Assembly (NCBI GenBank): GCA_016711285.1
Contig: JADJTG010000013.1
Span: 679,428 to 743,427 of the forward strand
Source: Sphingobacteriales bacterium
GTDB taxonomy: Bacteria; Bacteroidota; Bacteroidia; Chitinophagales; UBA2359
Direction: 5' to 3'
DNA length: 64,000 bases
Shown here: positions 47,026-57,262 of the stretch, one piece after another
Layout: each line of letters opens with the position of its first letter
How positions within the stretch are numbered: the stretch's first letter is position 1
Translations under genes and position numbers: made by a program
The notes under the pieces: model-generated
What the model saw: the letters and a program-made list of their open reading frames with translations, nothing else
The model's database searches: none
What the model was told of the DNA's origin: nothing

Positions 47026-48531
47026 TTGCTATGTATGGTTATCATTTGGCATAGCAGCGCAACAGCACAAATTTGGTCGGTAGAACGCTACGAAGGCATC
47101 GGCAATACGGCGGTACATAGCTTACTTTTCGACCAACAAAACAACTTGTGGATAGGCACACAAGACAGTGCCTGCATACTGCGCAATGGCAGCGACTCTT
47201 TAGAGACCATACTACATACCGGAGTTTATTCTATCAACGAAGACCCGCGCCATACCGTATGGCTCGGACTCACCAACAACATGCTCTATAACAGCGAAAC
47301 ACAAGATACTTACCCTTTAAATCTCAAAAACAGCAATGTACTCAACTCTATTTTATTCGAGAACAACTACCTTTATTTAGGCACACCCGAAGGCATGTAC
47401 GAAGTGTATTATCGGCAAGAAGATGATGAAATTGTAAATATGCTGCCGCAAAAAATGGAGGATATCAAATATGTAAATGTGATTTATAAAGACCAGCATG
47501 GCATTGCAGGCGACAAGTGGGTAGGAACGGATAACGGCTTATTTCATTACAAACAAAAAAAGCTGTCGCCGTTGATTCCGGGTACGCAAGTGACGGCTAT
47601 TGCTACGAACAACGAAAAAATATGGGCGGTGACGAACAACGGCATCGTATCGGTAGATAAGCAACTGCAAGTACGCAAAGTGCCGCTGTGTCGCGATTTT
47701 TTTGATTATCGCGTAGAAGATGTAGCATTTGACTCCGAAGGTAGTTTGTGGATAGCCGGAAAAACATTGGCAGTGATGGACAAAACCGGCTACTGCCGCC
47801 CCTTTACCGAAGAAGACGGTTTTTTCAGCAAACACCCGCTTTGCATTGCCACCGACAACAAAAAAAACGTATGGGTGGGTACTGAGGGCAAAGGATTATA
47901 CAAAATTTATCGCCGCGACGAAGACAGCACCCTGATGGCTCGCTACGAATACATGAACAATTGTGCCTTTACAAATTTAGTGGTGTTGATGGATATTTCA
48001 TCTTCTATGAACGCCGAGCATCGCCTGCCGAAGCTGAAAAAAAACCTGAGCGAAGTGCTACAGCGCATGCGCCCCGAAGATAAAGTTACCTTAATCACTT
48101 TTGCCTCTACCACCCGTTTGTTGCTGCCCACTACCTCCTGCCACAAAAATACCCTCATTGAAAGTGCCCTGAGCCGCACCGGTATCGGCGGCAAAAGCGA
48201 TATTGTCACCGGCTTGGCACAATCGCTGCGGCTATTGAGCGAAAGCTACATCACCGATGGCAACAACTGCCTCATTATAGCCACAGACGGCGAATTTGAA
48301 ATAAAAGAGCAGTTATATGATTTATTAAAAAGTATGCCTGAGCAGCAGCCCTTTACCATCTCGGTATTTGATTTTGGCAACGAAGAAGCCGAAAATAAAG
48401 ATTTGGCAAAACTCGCTCAAAAAGCAGGCGGTACTTACACCAAATTTGGTAAAAAGAATGACAATAGCTTAGTACAAAAACTCGCTGATGAGATAAAAAG
48501 AGTACGCACTGCCCCTGCCGTATCTAAATAA
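47026..48531 (+). CDS. Exported beta-propeller fused to a von Willebrand factor A domain
   Basis: The 501-aa protein has an export-like N-terminus (LLCMVIIWHSSATAQ). Propeller blades of the two-component-regulator type follow (NNLWIGTQDSACILR, HTVWLGLTNNMLYN, KWVGTDNGLFHYK, GSLWIAGKTLAVMD, KNVWVGTEGKGLYKIYR; about residues 20-305). A VWA domain completes it (about 315-495) with an intact metal site DISSSMN (DxSxS), TLITFAS and IIATDGEFEIKEQL. VWA domains bind partner proteins through a metal ion; the propellers normally sense ligands in hybrid kinases. Fused without a kinase, this looks like a secreted scaffold or sensor. The start may be the ATG at 47035; the frame is open farther upstream and the true signal peptide may be hidden by a frameshift. 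Confidence 0.8.
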   Translation: MLCMVIIWHSSATAQIWSVERYEGIGNTAVHSLLFDQQNNLWIGTQDSACILRNGSDSLETILHTGVYSINEDPRHTVWLGLTNNMLYNSETQDTYPLNLKNSNVLNSILFENNYLYLGTPEGMYEVYYRQEDDEIVNMLPQKMEDIKYVNVIYKDQHGIAGDKWVGTDNGLFHYKQKKLSPLIPGTQVTAIATNNEKIWAVTNNGIVSVDKQLQVRKVPLCRDFFDYRVEDVAFDSEGSLWIAGKTLAVMDKTGYCRPFTEEDGFFSKHPLCIATDNKKNVWVGTEGKGLYKIYRRDEDSTLMARYEYMNNCAFTNLVVLMDISSSMNAEHRLPKLKKNLSEVLQRMRPEDKVTLITFASTTRLLLPTTSCHKNTLIESALSRTGIGGKSDIVTGLAQSLRLLSESYITDGNNCLIIATDGEFEIKEQLYDLLKSMPEQQPFTISVFDFGNEEAENKDLAKLAQKAGGTYTKFGKKNDNSLVQKLADEIKRVRTAPAVSK

Positions 48532-48540
48532 TTGACAGTG

Positions 48541-48891
48541 TTTTTTTAAAAAAAGATATTGCTTTTAAAATAATTTTTTCGCCAAACAGAATCAGGTAAG
48601 TTCATTCTAATTTGGAGGCTTGGTTTTTATTTCAATAAAACTTGCAGCACCCAATCAGTAAACTTTCAACTCAGAACCCACACTCCCTATTCGTCATCTT
48701 CACAGAATATCTGAATAAAATTTCCGACCTGCATTGCTCTATCGGAAGTTTTTTTAGAGAAACAAAATTATATTATAAAAATATATTTATGTTTTATTTT
48801 TTATAAATTTTTATTTTTTATAAAAAAAGTGATAAAAAAATAAAAAATAAAAATAGATTTGCAAATAAAATCACTTTTTATAAAAAAATAA
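48541..48891. other. AT-rich intergenic region with an inverted repeat before glnN
   Basis: No gene is visible. AAAAAAAGTGAT (48822-48833) and ATCACTTTTTA (48870-48880) are inverted to each other and end 11 bp before the glnN ATG, so a hairpin could cover the ribosome-binding region. The rest is A/T runs. Confidence 0.5.
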
Positions 48892-50960
48892 ATGAAAAAC
48901 ATAAGAGAACACAGCATAAAAGAAGCTACCACCCGCACCGCTATTGAAGTACAACGCCCTTCGGTATTGGTATCCGATTTTTATGCCTCCAACGTATTCG
49001 GCACCGAAGCCATGCGCAGCGCACTATCGGAGGAGGCTTTTAACAGTGTAATGGCATCTATCGAAAAAGGCTCAAAAATAGAGCGCAACAGCCCAAAGGC
49101 GGCAAAGGCATAGAAACTTTTAGCGGCGGCGAATTGGTGCAGGGCGAACCCGACGGCTCCAGCTTTCCTTCGGGCGGCTTGCGCGATACCCACGAAGCAC
49201 GCGGCTACACCGCTTGGGACCCCACCTCACCCGCTTTTATTATGGAAGTGAGCGACTACGGAAAAACCCTCTGTATTCCTACCATTTTCGTCACTTACTC
49301 TGGTCAGTCTATGGACTTCAAAGGACCTTTGCTCAAATCGCAGCATTATTTGGAAAAAGCCGCCTTAGAAGTATGTCATTATTTCGACCGCAACGTTAAG
49401 CGCATCACGCCCACACTCGGTTGGGAGCAGGAGTTTTTTTTGATAGACGAAGCCTTTTATTACGCCCGCCCCGATTTGATGGCTTGTGGCAGAACCCTGC
49501 TCGGCTGCGCACCGGCACGCGGGCAGCAGCTCCACGACCACTATTTCGGCTCTATACCGGAGCGCGTGCTCAATTATATGCTGGAATTAGAAACTGAGGC
49601 GTGGAAATTGGGCATTCCACTTAGCACCCGCCACAACGAAATAGCTCCCGGGCAATTTGAGTTTGCTCCTGTTTTTGACGAAGTGAACCGCGCCGTTGAC
49701 CAAAACCAATTATTGATGGATATGATGGAAAAAGTAGCACGCCGCCACCGCTTGCGCGTACTTTTTCACGAAAAACCCTTCGCCGGGCTCAACGGCTCGG
49801 GTAAGCACTGCAATTGGTCGATGGGTACGGATACGGGCGTAAATCTTTTAAGCCCCGGCAAAACACCGCGCACCAATTTGCAATTCCTCACTTTCTTCAT
49901 CAACACCATCAAAGCCGTACACGAATACGCCGACGTACTGCGTGCTGCCATTGCATCGGCGGGCAACGACCACCGGCTCGGAGCCAACGAAGCACCACCC
50001 GCCATTATTTCGGTATTTATCGGCTCTACGCTCTTTGAAGTGTTGGAAGAAATGGAAAAAAAGGTAAAAAATGAAAAAATGGACGAATACGAAAAAGACG
50101 AACTCAAGCTCAACCTGCACCAGCGTATTCCTGATGTGTTGTTGGACAATACCGACCGCAACCGCACTTCACCTTTTGCATTTACGGGCAATAAATTTGA
50201 ATTCCGCGCCGTAGGATCTTCCTTCAATTGTGCTTTTCCGATGACGGTGCTCAACACCATCGTTGCCAAACAATTAGAAACTTTCAAAGAACAGGTAGAA
50301 GCCCTCATTGCGCAAGGCGAAAAGAAAGACGGAGCCATTTTACGCGTATTGCACGATTATATTATTCAAAGCAAAAATATTTTGTTTGAAGGAGATAATT
50401 ACAGCAAAGAATGGGAAAAAGAAGCAGAAAAGCGCGGTTTATCCAATGTAAAAACAGCACCACACGCACTCAATTTTTTAAAAGACAAAAAAAATCAAGA
50501 CCTTTTTATTCAAAGTGGCGTATTAAGTGCCGAAGAACTAAAAGCCCGCTACGAAGTGTGGAATGAGCAATATCAGATGAAAATTGCCATAGAAGCGCAT
50601 ACCCTCCAAGAAATGCTGCAAAGCCAGATTATACCCACTGCCATTGATTACCTCAACCGCCTGCTCGACAATGTGCGCTAAGCAGAAGCGGCGGGTATTC
50701 AGCACACCGAAGCACAGCGCAAACTCATTCAGCACATCAATCAACCACTAAACCGAATTTTTGATTTGATAGAGCAACTGAATGCCGAGCAGGAAAAAGC
50801 CTCCGCACTCAAACCCGCTGCTGCTCAGGCGCAAGCCCACTGCGAGCATGTGAAGCCGCTTTTGGAAACCTTGCGCCACGAAGCCGATACACTTGAAATG
50901 TATTGTGACGACCGCCAGTGGGCTTTACCCAAATACCGTGAAATGCTTTTTATTAAATAA
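48892..50960 (+). pseudogene. glnN: Glutamine synthetase type III (GlnN), broken by a deletion, frameshift and in-frame stop
   Basis: GlnN makes glutamine from glutamate, ammonia and ATP. The N-terminus (MKNIREHSIKEATTRTAIEV, FGTEAMRSALSEEAFNSVMA) is intact to about 49090. The next conserved part, which holds the THYTHWFQP motif in this family, is missing. The protein resumes in another frame as GGKGIETFSGGELVQGEPDG and continues through GWEQEFFLID, STRHNEIAPGQFEFAPVFDE, GLNGSGKHCNWSM and NDHRLGANEAPPAI to 50681. There a TAA interrupts the same frame (...LLDNVR, stop, AEAAGIQH...), and coding character continues to the natural stop at 50960. About 40 residues are lost compared with the usual 725-730. 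The three lesions make it non-functional unless they are assembly errors. An IS-derived element abuts the stop codon. Confidence 0.88.
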
Positions 50961-51100
50961 TACCATTCAAATATCCATTTGGCATAGTTGTTTTACAGAT
51001 TCAATTCCATTCAAAGTGGCTGATATTAGCAATAATATCAGCCGCATCATTACAAAATCGAAGACTTTATACACTGTGTCATTTAGATATTTATTTGGCA
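50960..51100. mobile_element. Mini-element (141 bp) with IS630-type ends, MITE-like
   Basis: It is bounded by TA at 50958-50959 and 51101-51102. The left end ATACCATTCAAATATCCATT and right end TTTAGATATTTATTTGGCA match the ends of the longer element that follows directly. The middle has no coding capacity but carries a perfect 11-bp inverted repeat with a 4-nt loop (51018-51043). It lies immediately behind glnN: the stop codon TAA consists of the target TA plus the first base of the element. Confidence 0.75.
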
Positions 51101-51102
51101 TA

Positions 51103-51598
51103 ATACCATTCAAATATCTATTTGGCATAGTTGTTTTACAGATTCAATTCCCATTCGGAGTGGCTGAAGTCGGAGTTGGGTATTGAAAAGGAATACAATG
51201 CGGTAAGGATGTGTCTAAATCGAGACTTTGACACAAAACTCAAGGCAGGTAGAAAAAGTCATATCAAAAAGGACGAAGCGGCGGTTGATTCTTTTAAAAA
51301 ACTTGAGGAAGACAACAACTTCTACTCGACAATGGTGCTTTTCACCACAGCCGACAATTGGTAATTCCTAAAAACATTCATCTGTTGTTTCTTCCTCCTG
51401 ACTCACCCGAATTAAACCCCGTAGAGATGATATGGCGGTACACCAGGGGCAAAACTACTAACATTATATTCAAAGATTTCGAAGAACTCTCCGCCACAAT
51501 GTCGCGGATATTATCAACGATATAAGAAACATTATCATTCAATCCATTATAGGTTGGAAACTTTTTACTAACTGTGCCTTTTAGGTATTTATTTGGTA
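51103..51598 (+). mobile_element. Internally deleted IS630 derivative (496 bp)
   Basis: TA flanks it at 51101-51102 and 51599-51600. Between the ends it retains pieces of the same transposase as the 26.2-kb copy: WLKSELGIEKEYNAVRMCL, GRKSHIKKDEAAVDSFKKL, then LLDNGAFHHSRQLVIPKN and SPELNPVEMIWRY. The HTH start is gone, and the segment with the first catalytic Asp is deleted between KKL and the LLDNG block. It cannot encode an active transposase, but its ends could be used by a complete copy elsewhere. Orientation is opposite to that of the 26.2-kb copy. Confidence 0.8.
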
Positions 51599-51737
51599 TA
51601 AAACCTAATTCAGAAAACAAAAATTCATAATTCATTTATTATCCGTAATATAAGAAAATTTAATATTTTTCATTTTGGTGTTTTTCACCGACCAATAAAG
51701 ATAATAAAAAGAGCTAATTTTATTACTTTTTTGTTTT

Positions 51738-52613
51738 TTATGCCTGATGTGCCGCCATTAAATAAGCCAATGCCTGTGCTGTTTCGCCTTGTGCGATGAG
51801 GTGTTTGGCGGCTTCGTGGTGTTGGCGGATACTCGTAAAAGCGGCAGTTTTCAATTGGGCAGCGGCGATGTCGGCAGCAGCCGGAAATGTAGTAAGTGCC
51901 GCTAACTTTCCAATATCGTTGCCACTAAGCACCTCACTCAACCGCACGGCAGCAGGCAACTGGTCGGCACCAATGCCGATGGCTTCGACGGGCTGCGCCA
52001 ACAAAAAAACCGCTTCGCCCGAAGCACGGCAATAAAAATTGCCGCCCATACGCGCCATTAAATCTATTTTTTGCGGGTCAATGCGGCGTTGTTCGTTCAG
52101 TACGGCTTCGTTGATGTGCATACGCACAATTTCGCAGATGATTAAATTACCTGCTCCACCTTCGTTGCCCAGCGCAATTATATCATTTACTTTGCATTCC
52201 ATTTGCACTGGCGATTCTTTTACACGAAACGGCTTCACTATATCCGAAGCAAGCGGTGTGAGTCCGGCTTTTTCAAATTCGCTGATGCCTTGCTCATACT
52301 CAATGCTCGCCACCACCATTTGATACACAAAAGCGTAGCTGACCACATTGACGACCACCTCGCGGGTGCTTTCTATATTGTGCAGGGTGTCTTTGGTGCT
52401 GTTATCGCGCACGCGGCGATTGGAAGAAAATACCAAAATCGGCGGTTTGGAACTGAAGCAGTTGAAAAAACTGTACGGTGCTAAATTCGGTGTGCCATCG
52501 CTGTTGAGGGTGCTGGCAAAGCAAATAGGACGCGGGGACACCGCTCCGAGCAGGTACTGATGAAAATCGGCGGTTTTAAGCTCGTGAGGATAAAAAGAAT
52601 ATATATTTTCCAT
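51738..52613 (-). CDS. Flavin reductase-like domain protein
   Basis: The 291-aa protein has the FMN-binding split-barrel pattern of flavin reductase-like proteins: LLGAVSPRPICFASTLNSDG, PNLAPYSFFNCFSSKPPILV, STKDTLHNIESTREVVVNVV and SPVQMECKVNDIIALG, with a C-terminal extension of about 90 residues. These proteins bind FMN and serve as oxidoreductases or cofactor-binding proteins. No partner monooxygenase is next to it. The ATG at 52613 begins MENIYSFYPHELKTADFH, in line with the family. It lies downstream of the S9 peptidase gene on the same strand, but a terminator separates them. Confidence 0.85.
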   Translation of the reverse strand: MENIYSFYPHELKTADFHQYLLGAVSPRPICFASTLNSDGTPNLAPYSFFNCFSSKPPILVFSSNRRVRDNSTKDTLHNIESTREVVVNVVSYAFVYQMVVASIEYEQGISEFEKAGLTPLASDIVKPFRVKESPVQMECKVNDIIALGNEGGAGNLIICEIVRMHINEAVLNEQRRIDPQKIDLMARMGGNFYCRASGEAVFLLAQPVEAIGIGADQLPAAVRLSEVLSGNDIGKLAALTTFPAAADIAAAQLKTAAFTSIRQHHEAAKHLIAQGETAQALAYLMAAHQA

Positions 52614-52664
52614 AACAACAAAGGTGCGAAGCTGGCTTTAATATGCCAAATAAAAGAAATATTT

Positions 52665-52707
52665 TTTTATAAAAAAACCACTTTGCAACGGCAGAGTCGC
52701 AAAGTGG
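52665..52707 (-). terminator. Rho-independent terminator of the S9 peptidase gene
   Basis: Read on the minus strand, CCACTTTGC and GCAAAGTGG pair perfectly over 9 bp around a 12-nt loop, followed by seven T. It lies about 70 bp after the stop of the peptidase gene and 50 bp before the flavin reductase-like gene. Confidence 0.85.
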
Positions 52708-52774
52708 TATCATTTTACAAATAACACAAACAAAAAATAACAATGATACTATTTTTTAATATTTCTTCCTTGCA

Positions 52775-54643
52775 TTAGGGTTGAAGGTGTTTTGCTAAAA
52801 AGCGTTCCATTGCCTCGTAAAATTCAAAACGATTTTCTTCATTATGAAAACCGTGTCCTTCGTTTTCTTTTACAATGTATTCTACATCTACGCCGCGCTT
52901 GCGCAATGCTTCTACCATTTGGTCGCTTTCAGCCTTGTTTACACGCGGGTCTTTTGCGCCCTGTGCCACGAGCAAAGGTGCTTTTATTTGGTCGGCATGC
53001 AAAGCCGGCGATACTTTTGCCAAGCGTTCCTTATCTTTTTCGGGGTCGCCGACCATTTCATAAAACATATCGCGGAAAGGCTCCCAATAAGGTGGAATGG
53101 TATTCATAAACGTAAACATATTGGAAACGCCCACATAATCTACTCCGCAAGCGTATAAATCGGGCGTAAATGTAAGCCCCGCCAATGTAGCGTAGCCGCC
53201 GTAGCTGCCACCATAAATGGCAATGCGTTTGGGGTCGGCAATGCCTTGCTCTATGAGCCATTTTACTCCATCGGTGATGTCGTCTTGCATTTTCAGCCCC
53301 CACTGGTCAAAAGAGGCTTCCCAAAATTTGCGCCCATAGCCGGTAGAGCCTCTAAAATTGATTTGCAGCACCGCATAGCCGCGATTGGCTAAAAACTGTA
53401 CTTCGGGATTGAAGCCCCATTGGTCGCGTGCCCACGGACCGCCGTGCGGGTTGATGACAACAGGCAGATTTTTGGGAGCTTTGCCCAAAGGCAGTGTCAG
53501 GTAGCCGTTGATAATCAGGCCATCGTGCGAAGTGAATACAATCGGGTTCATTGTCGTCATGTCCTCTTCTTTTAGCCAAGGGTTGCGGTCGGCAATTTTT
53601 TTGAGGTCGCGGGTATTGGCGTTATACAAGTAGTAGCCGCCTATATTTCGGTCGTTATAGATACGCACCACCATCACATCTTCCTGACGGCTTGCAGAGC
53701 CGATATATACTTCGTAGCCTTTAAATTGCTTGCGCAAATCTTCATACAGATTGCGTGTTTTGTCGTCTAAAAAATGGATTTCGTCTTTCCATGTGGTATA
53801 GTTTACGGTGGTGAGCACTTTGCGTATTTTGGAATAATCCATGCCGCTCACGTCCACGTCTTTGTGCTCAAAAATGAGTTTGAGTTCTTTTCCGCTGCGC
53901 GGGTCTATTTCTACAATCGCTGTTTTATCGCGCCCGATGTTGGAGGCGGCGTATAAATTTTTATTGTCAAAAGTAAAAAATAAAGGAGCAAGACTTTCTT
54001 TGAAATTTGTAGTGAGTATTTCTTTAAAAGACTCTCCTTCTTTTTCGCGATAAAGCAGGGTATTGTTTACGCCATCGGTGGCATTGGCAACGCGGATATT
54101 ACCATCGTGGTCGGTGAGCCACGAGGTGATATTTCCGGGGTTTTCAGCTACCATTTTCATATCGCCGGTGGCGGTATTGAGGCTATATACATCATAGATT
54201 TGTGGATTGCGTTTATTCATACCCACCAATACATCTGTGGCGTTTTCCTCCAGATCGTCTATGAGTTCCACGCGCACGCCTTCAAAAGGGGTGAGGTCTT
54301 TTTCATCTTTTCCGTCTGTTGTCACCGAAAATAAATGAAAATTTTCATCGCCGCCGAAATCACGAACATACAAAATTTTATCGTTGCTTTTCCAAGCATA
54401 GCCGGCAATATCGCGGTCTTTGAGCGAGGTTACTCGCATGGGTTCGCCGCCATCTATTTTCTGAACATATACGTTCATACGGTCTTCCCAGGGCTGCATA
54501 AAAGCAAGCATTTTACCATCGGGCGATACCGTAAAATAGGATTTTTCCGGATTGCGGAAAAAATCTTTTAAAGGAACTTTGTTTTGTGCCATCATGTGAA
54601 AACTGAATAAACACATCAAAGTTGCGAATTGTAAAAATTTCAT
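52775..54643 (-). CDS. S9 family peptidase (prolyl oligopeptidase/acylaminoacyl-peptidase type)
   Basis: The 622-aa protein has a signal peptide (residues 1-20, ending HMMAQ). An N-terminal beta-propeller (YFTVSPDGKMLAF, YAWKSNDKILYVRDFGG and following blades) precedes an alpha/beta hydrolase domain with NPHGGPWARDQWGF, the nucleophile AIYGGSYGGYATL, Asp in GAKDPRVNKAESDQ and His in NEGHGFHNEENR. The catalytic triad is complete. It should cleave peptides in the periplasm or outside the cell. The ATG at 54643 is chosen over an upstream TTG at 54649 because it begins the signal peptide. It is monocistronic, with a terminator behind it. Confidence 0.93.
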   Translation of the reverse strand: MKFLQFATLMCLFSFHMMAQNKVPLKDFFRNPEKSYFTVSPDGKMLAFMQPWEDRMNVYVQKIDGGEPMRVTSLKDRDIAGYAWKSNDKILYVRDFGGDENFHLFSVTTDGKDEKDLTPFEGVRVELIDDLEENATDVLVGMNKRNPQIYDVYSLNTATGDMKMVAENPGNITSWLTDHDGNIRVANATDGVNNTLLYREKEGESFKEILTTNFKESLAPLFFTFDNKNLYAASNIGRDKTAIVEIDPRSGKELKLIFEHKDVDVSGMDYSKIRKVLTTVNYTTWKDEIHFLDDKTRNLYEDLRKQFKGYEVYIGSASRQEDVMVVRIYNDRNIGGYYLYNANTRDLKKIADRNPWLKEEDMTTMNPIVFTSHDGLIINGYLTLPLGKAPKNLPVVINPHGGPWARDQWGFNPEVQFLANRGYAVLQINFRGSTGYGRKFWEASFDQWGLKMQDDITDGVKWLIEQGIADPKRIAIYGGSYGGYATLAGLTFTPDLYACGVDYVGVSNMFTFMNTIPPYWEPFRDMFYEMVGDPEKDKERLAKVSPALHADQIKAPLLVAQGAKDPRVNKAESDQMVEALRKRGVDVEYIVKENEGHGFHNEENRFEFYEAMERFLAKHLQP

Positions 54644-54898
54644 GAGCAAAAATGTTCTGATTTTTTTATAAGATAAATGTTTTGATAAATACCTGTGTTC
54701 TTAATTATCTGCAAAATCAATAAAAAACAATATACTTTTTACATTTTTTTTATTACATTTCACTATGTTGTAAACATATACATTCAAATATTTATATTTA
54801 AATTATTTTTGTACATAAAATTATACAACGTTTTATTTCCTATTGATTTTTTGACAAAAATTAACATACAAAATAGTTTATAATTTTTCTCTTGTTTG

Positions 54899-57194
54899 CT
54901 AATCGGCTTCGATGGTGGCAGGCAGGGCAGCATCTTTTTTTACATCTTGCGCACCGCCGCGATAGCGTATGCTACTGGGTCCCGAAGCATCGGCATCTAT
55001 GCTCTCTTCGGCATATACCTGAGCAGAGCAAGCTCCTGATGCATCTACGCTGACTGTTTTTGCTTTCAGGTCGTAGGCTTTCAGTTTGCAAGCACCACTC
55101 AAATCGTAGTCGGCTTTATTTACCGCACCGTGCAATTCAATATTTGCTGCGCCCGAAGCATTTACGTCTAAGTTGTTGCTGCTGACATCTATGGTGCTTT
55201 CAGATGCTCCCGTAAAATGAAACGCCATATTCTCTTCCTCAAAACCTTTTATGCGACTCACCGTAGCTCCCGATGCTTCTAAAGATTTTAAATGTGGCAT
55301 ACGAATAATGATTTTGGTGGCTAAACGACTTTTCCAATCAAAGTTATCCCAATCAAAATTAATACTCCAGTTGTTTTTGTCTTTGCTTATCAAAAGTGTA
55401 GAGCCGCTTTGCGATACTTTTACGTCCTCTTTGCCTTCGCCCTGAATAATTACACTGTATTCATCAGCTCGCTCAATATTTACGTCATAAAAACCACTCA
55501 ATTCCACTGCATCAAAATCCTTAAAATCTTCTACTCTGCCGCCACCGCTTATTGTACCTGAATTGTTGTTATTACTATTATTATTGTTATTATTATCAAC
55601 AGTTATTCCTTTGCAGTTGGCGGTGCAAACAAGTCCTTCTTTTTGCATCGTCCAAGTTTTATTTGCCATTTCCCAATCATAAGTGTTGCTTGTATTATCA
55701 ATATCGTACAACATATTGCCCATATTTTCGTCGAAAATCAACGTTGTACCTTCAGGAACACGCAAAACTAAACGCACCGACTGACCTTTAATTTTATCGG
55801 TTGGATGAACAGTAAAATAGGGTTTGATGGTAAGCACGGAATCCTGAGCCTCGTATTGATGAACAATGCGGGAGGCTATTTCGCGAGCATCTTTGCGGGT
55901 AGCTCCGCGCGGAGGTATATACTTTGTGCAATTCCAAACGTCCATTATCACTTTTTTCAACATCTATGCGTACATCATCGCTCATAATCAGGTCGCCGTC
56001 TGCCGCCCAATCTCCCATTTTCAAGTTTTTCATACGGTCTTCTATATCTTCGTAGGGCTGGCGGGAATCGGATTTCAGATATAGCGTATTCCCTGCTATA
56101 GATAAGGGGGTGCTTTCTTCAAAAGAAGCTGAATGGCGGTACTGATTTGCGATAGAAGTGCCTACCCACCCTGCTCCCAATAATGCAAACAGCCAAGCAA
56201 TGCCCATTCCTAACCATATTTTTTTGCGGTTGTGAAAATCAAAATTAAATATCCAGCGTGCCAACAACAAAGCTAACCATATCAAAGGCATAAAAACTGC
56301 CAGTAATAAACTTATCCACCCGATTATCAACATAAAAGGTGAATCAATGATATAGTTTTTCAAAAAATTAAAACTTATCATTCCGCCGATAATACTCGCC
56401 ATTAATAATATAAATAGTGTAAATGCCAATACAATGCCCGTAAAACCACTCAACCATTTTATTAATTTAATAACTAAGGTTGCTATTATTTGTACTATAT
56501 CAGTAATGATGTTGCCCACACGCCGAACCGCCGAACTTGCTTGGTTGGAGTTCAGATTGTTCTGAATATCGCTCCAATTGTCTTTTACGGTTTTTTCAAT
56601 ATTAGCAATATTGATGCTTTCGCCACGCATCGCCAGCTTATCTGCGGCAGTACGAGCAGGTGGTATTACGACCAAAAGTATGAGATATATCAACAATACA
56701 CTGCCACCCGACAAGAAAAACAACAATAATACTATCAGACGCAGCCATAGCGGGTCGGCTATACCGAAATAAGCACTTATTCCCGAACACACACCGCCGA
56801 TTTTTTTGTCGTCCTCGTTCCGAAAAAGACGCTTCGCGTGCTGCCTTGATGATGATGATGAAGTAAAAGCTGCCGCCGCACTTGTGTAACCCGTCGTTTT
56901 TTCGCCGAAAGGTTTACCTTCATAGACATCTGCGTCAAAATCTTCAGGCAAGCCCATAATATCTATCATATTGCTTACCTGCGAGTTGGTAATCACCTGA
57001 GTACCTTCTTTTTTGAGCCTATCTGTAAACATTTCAGCTACGCGCGCTTCAATATCGCCCATAATTTCATCGCTGCCTTCTTGATTTACAAAGTGCTTGC
57101 GCAAAGTTTCAAAATAATTTTGAAGCAAATCGTGGGCTTCTTCTGTAATATGAAATACTACACCGCCAATGTTGATACTGATGGTTTTGTCCAT
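54899..57194 (-). CDS. PspC domain membrane protein with C-terminal DUF2807, frameshifted once
   Basis: The N-terminal part (start 57194, MDKTISINIGGVVFHITEEA) has a helical region, then a PspC domain (RLFRNEDDKKIGGVCSGISA, LWLRLIVLLLFFLSGGSVLL) and about five further TM helices. The frame breaks near 55920 after VEKSDNGRLELHK. The continuation in the next frame starts with ARGATRKDAREIA-like residues, runs through a run of Asn (NNNNNNSNNNNS, about 55560-55600) and ends in a DUF2807 beta-solenoid (FDAVELSGFYDVNIERADEY, GACKLKAYDLKAKTVSVDAS). One slip unites both parts into a protein of about 765 aa. This PspC plus DUF2807 architecture with a PadR gene upstream is common in Bacteroidota and suggests a role in envelope stress or surface adhesion. 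Confidence 0.8.
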
Positions 57195-57262
57195 AATATA
57201 TAGGTTCTTTTTTTTGAATGTTTTTTAAAAAGGAATATAAAAATAAAAATCAGCCGCAATGA

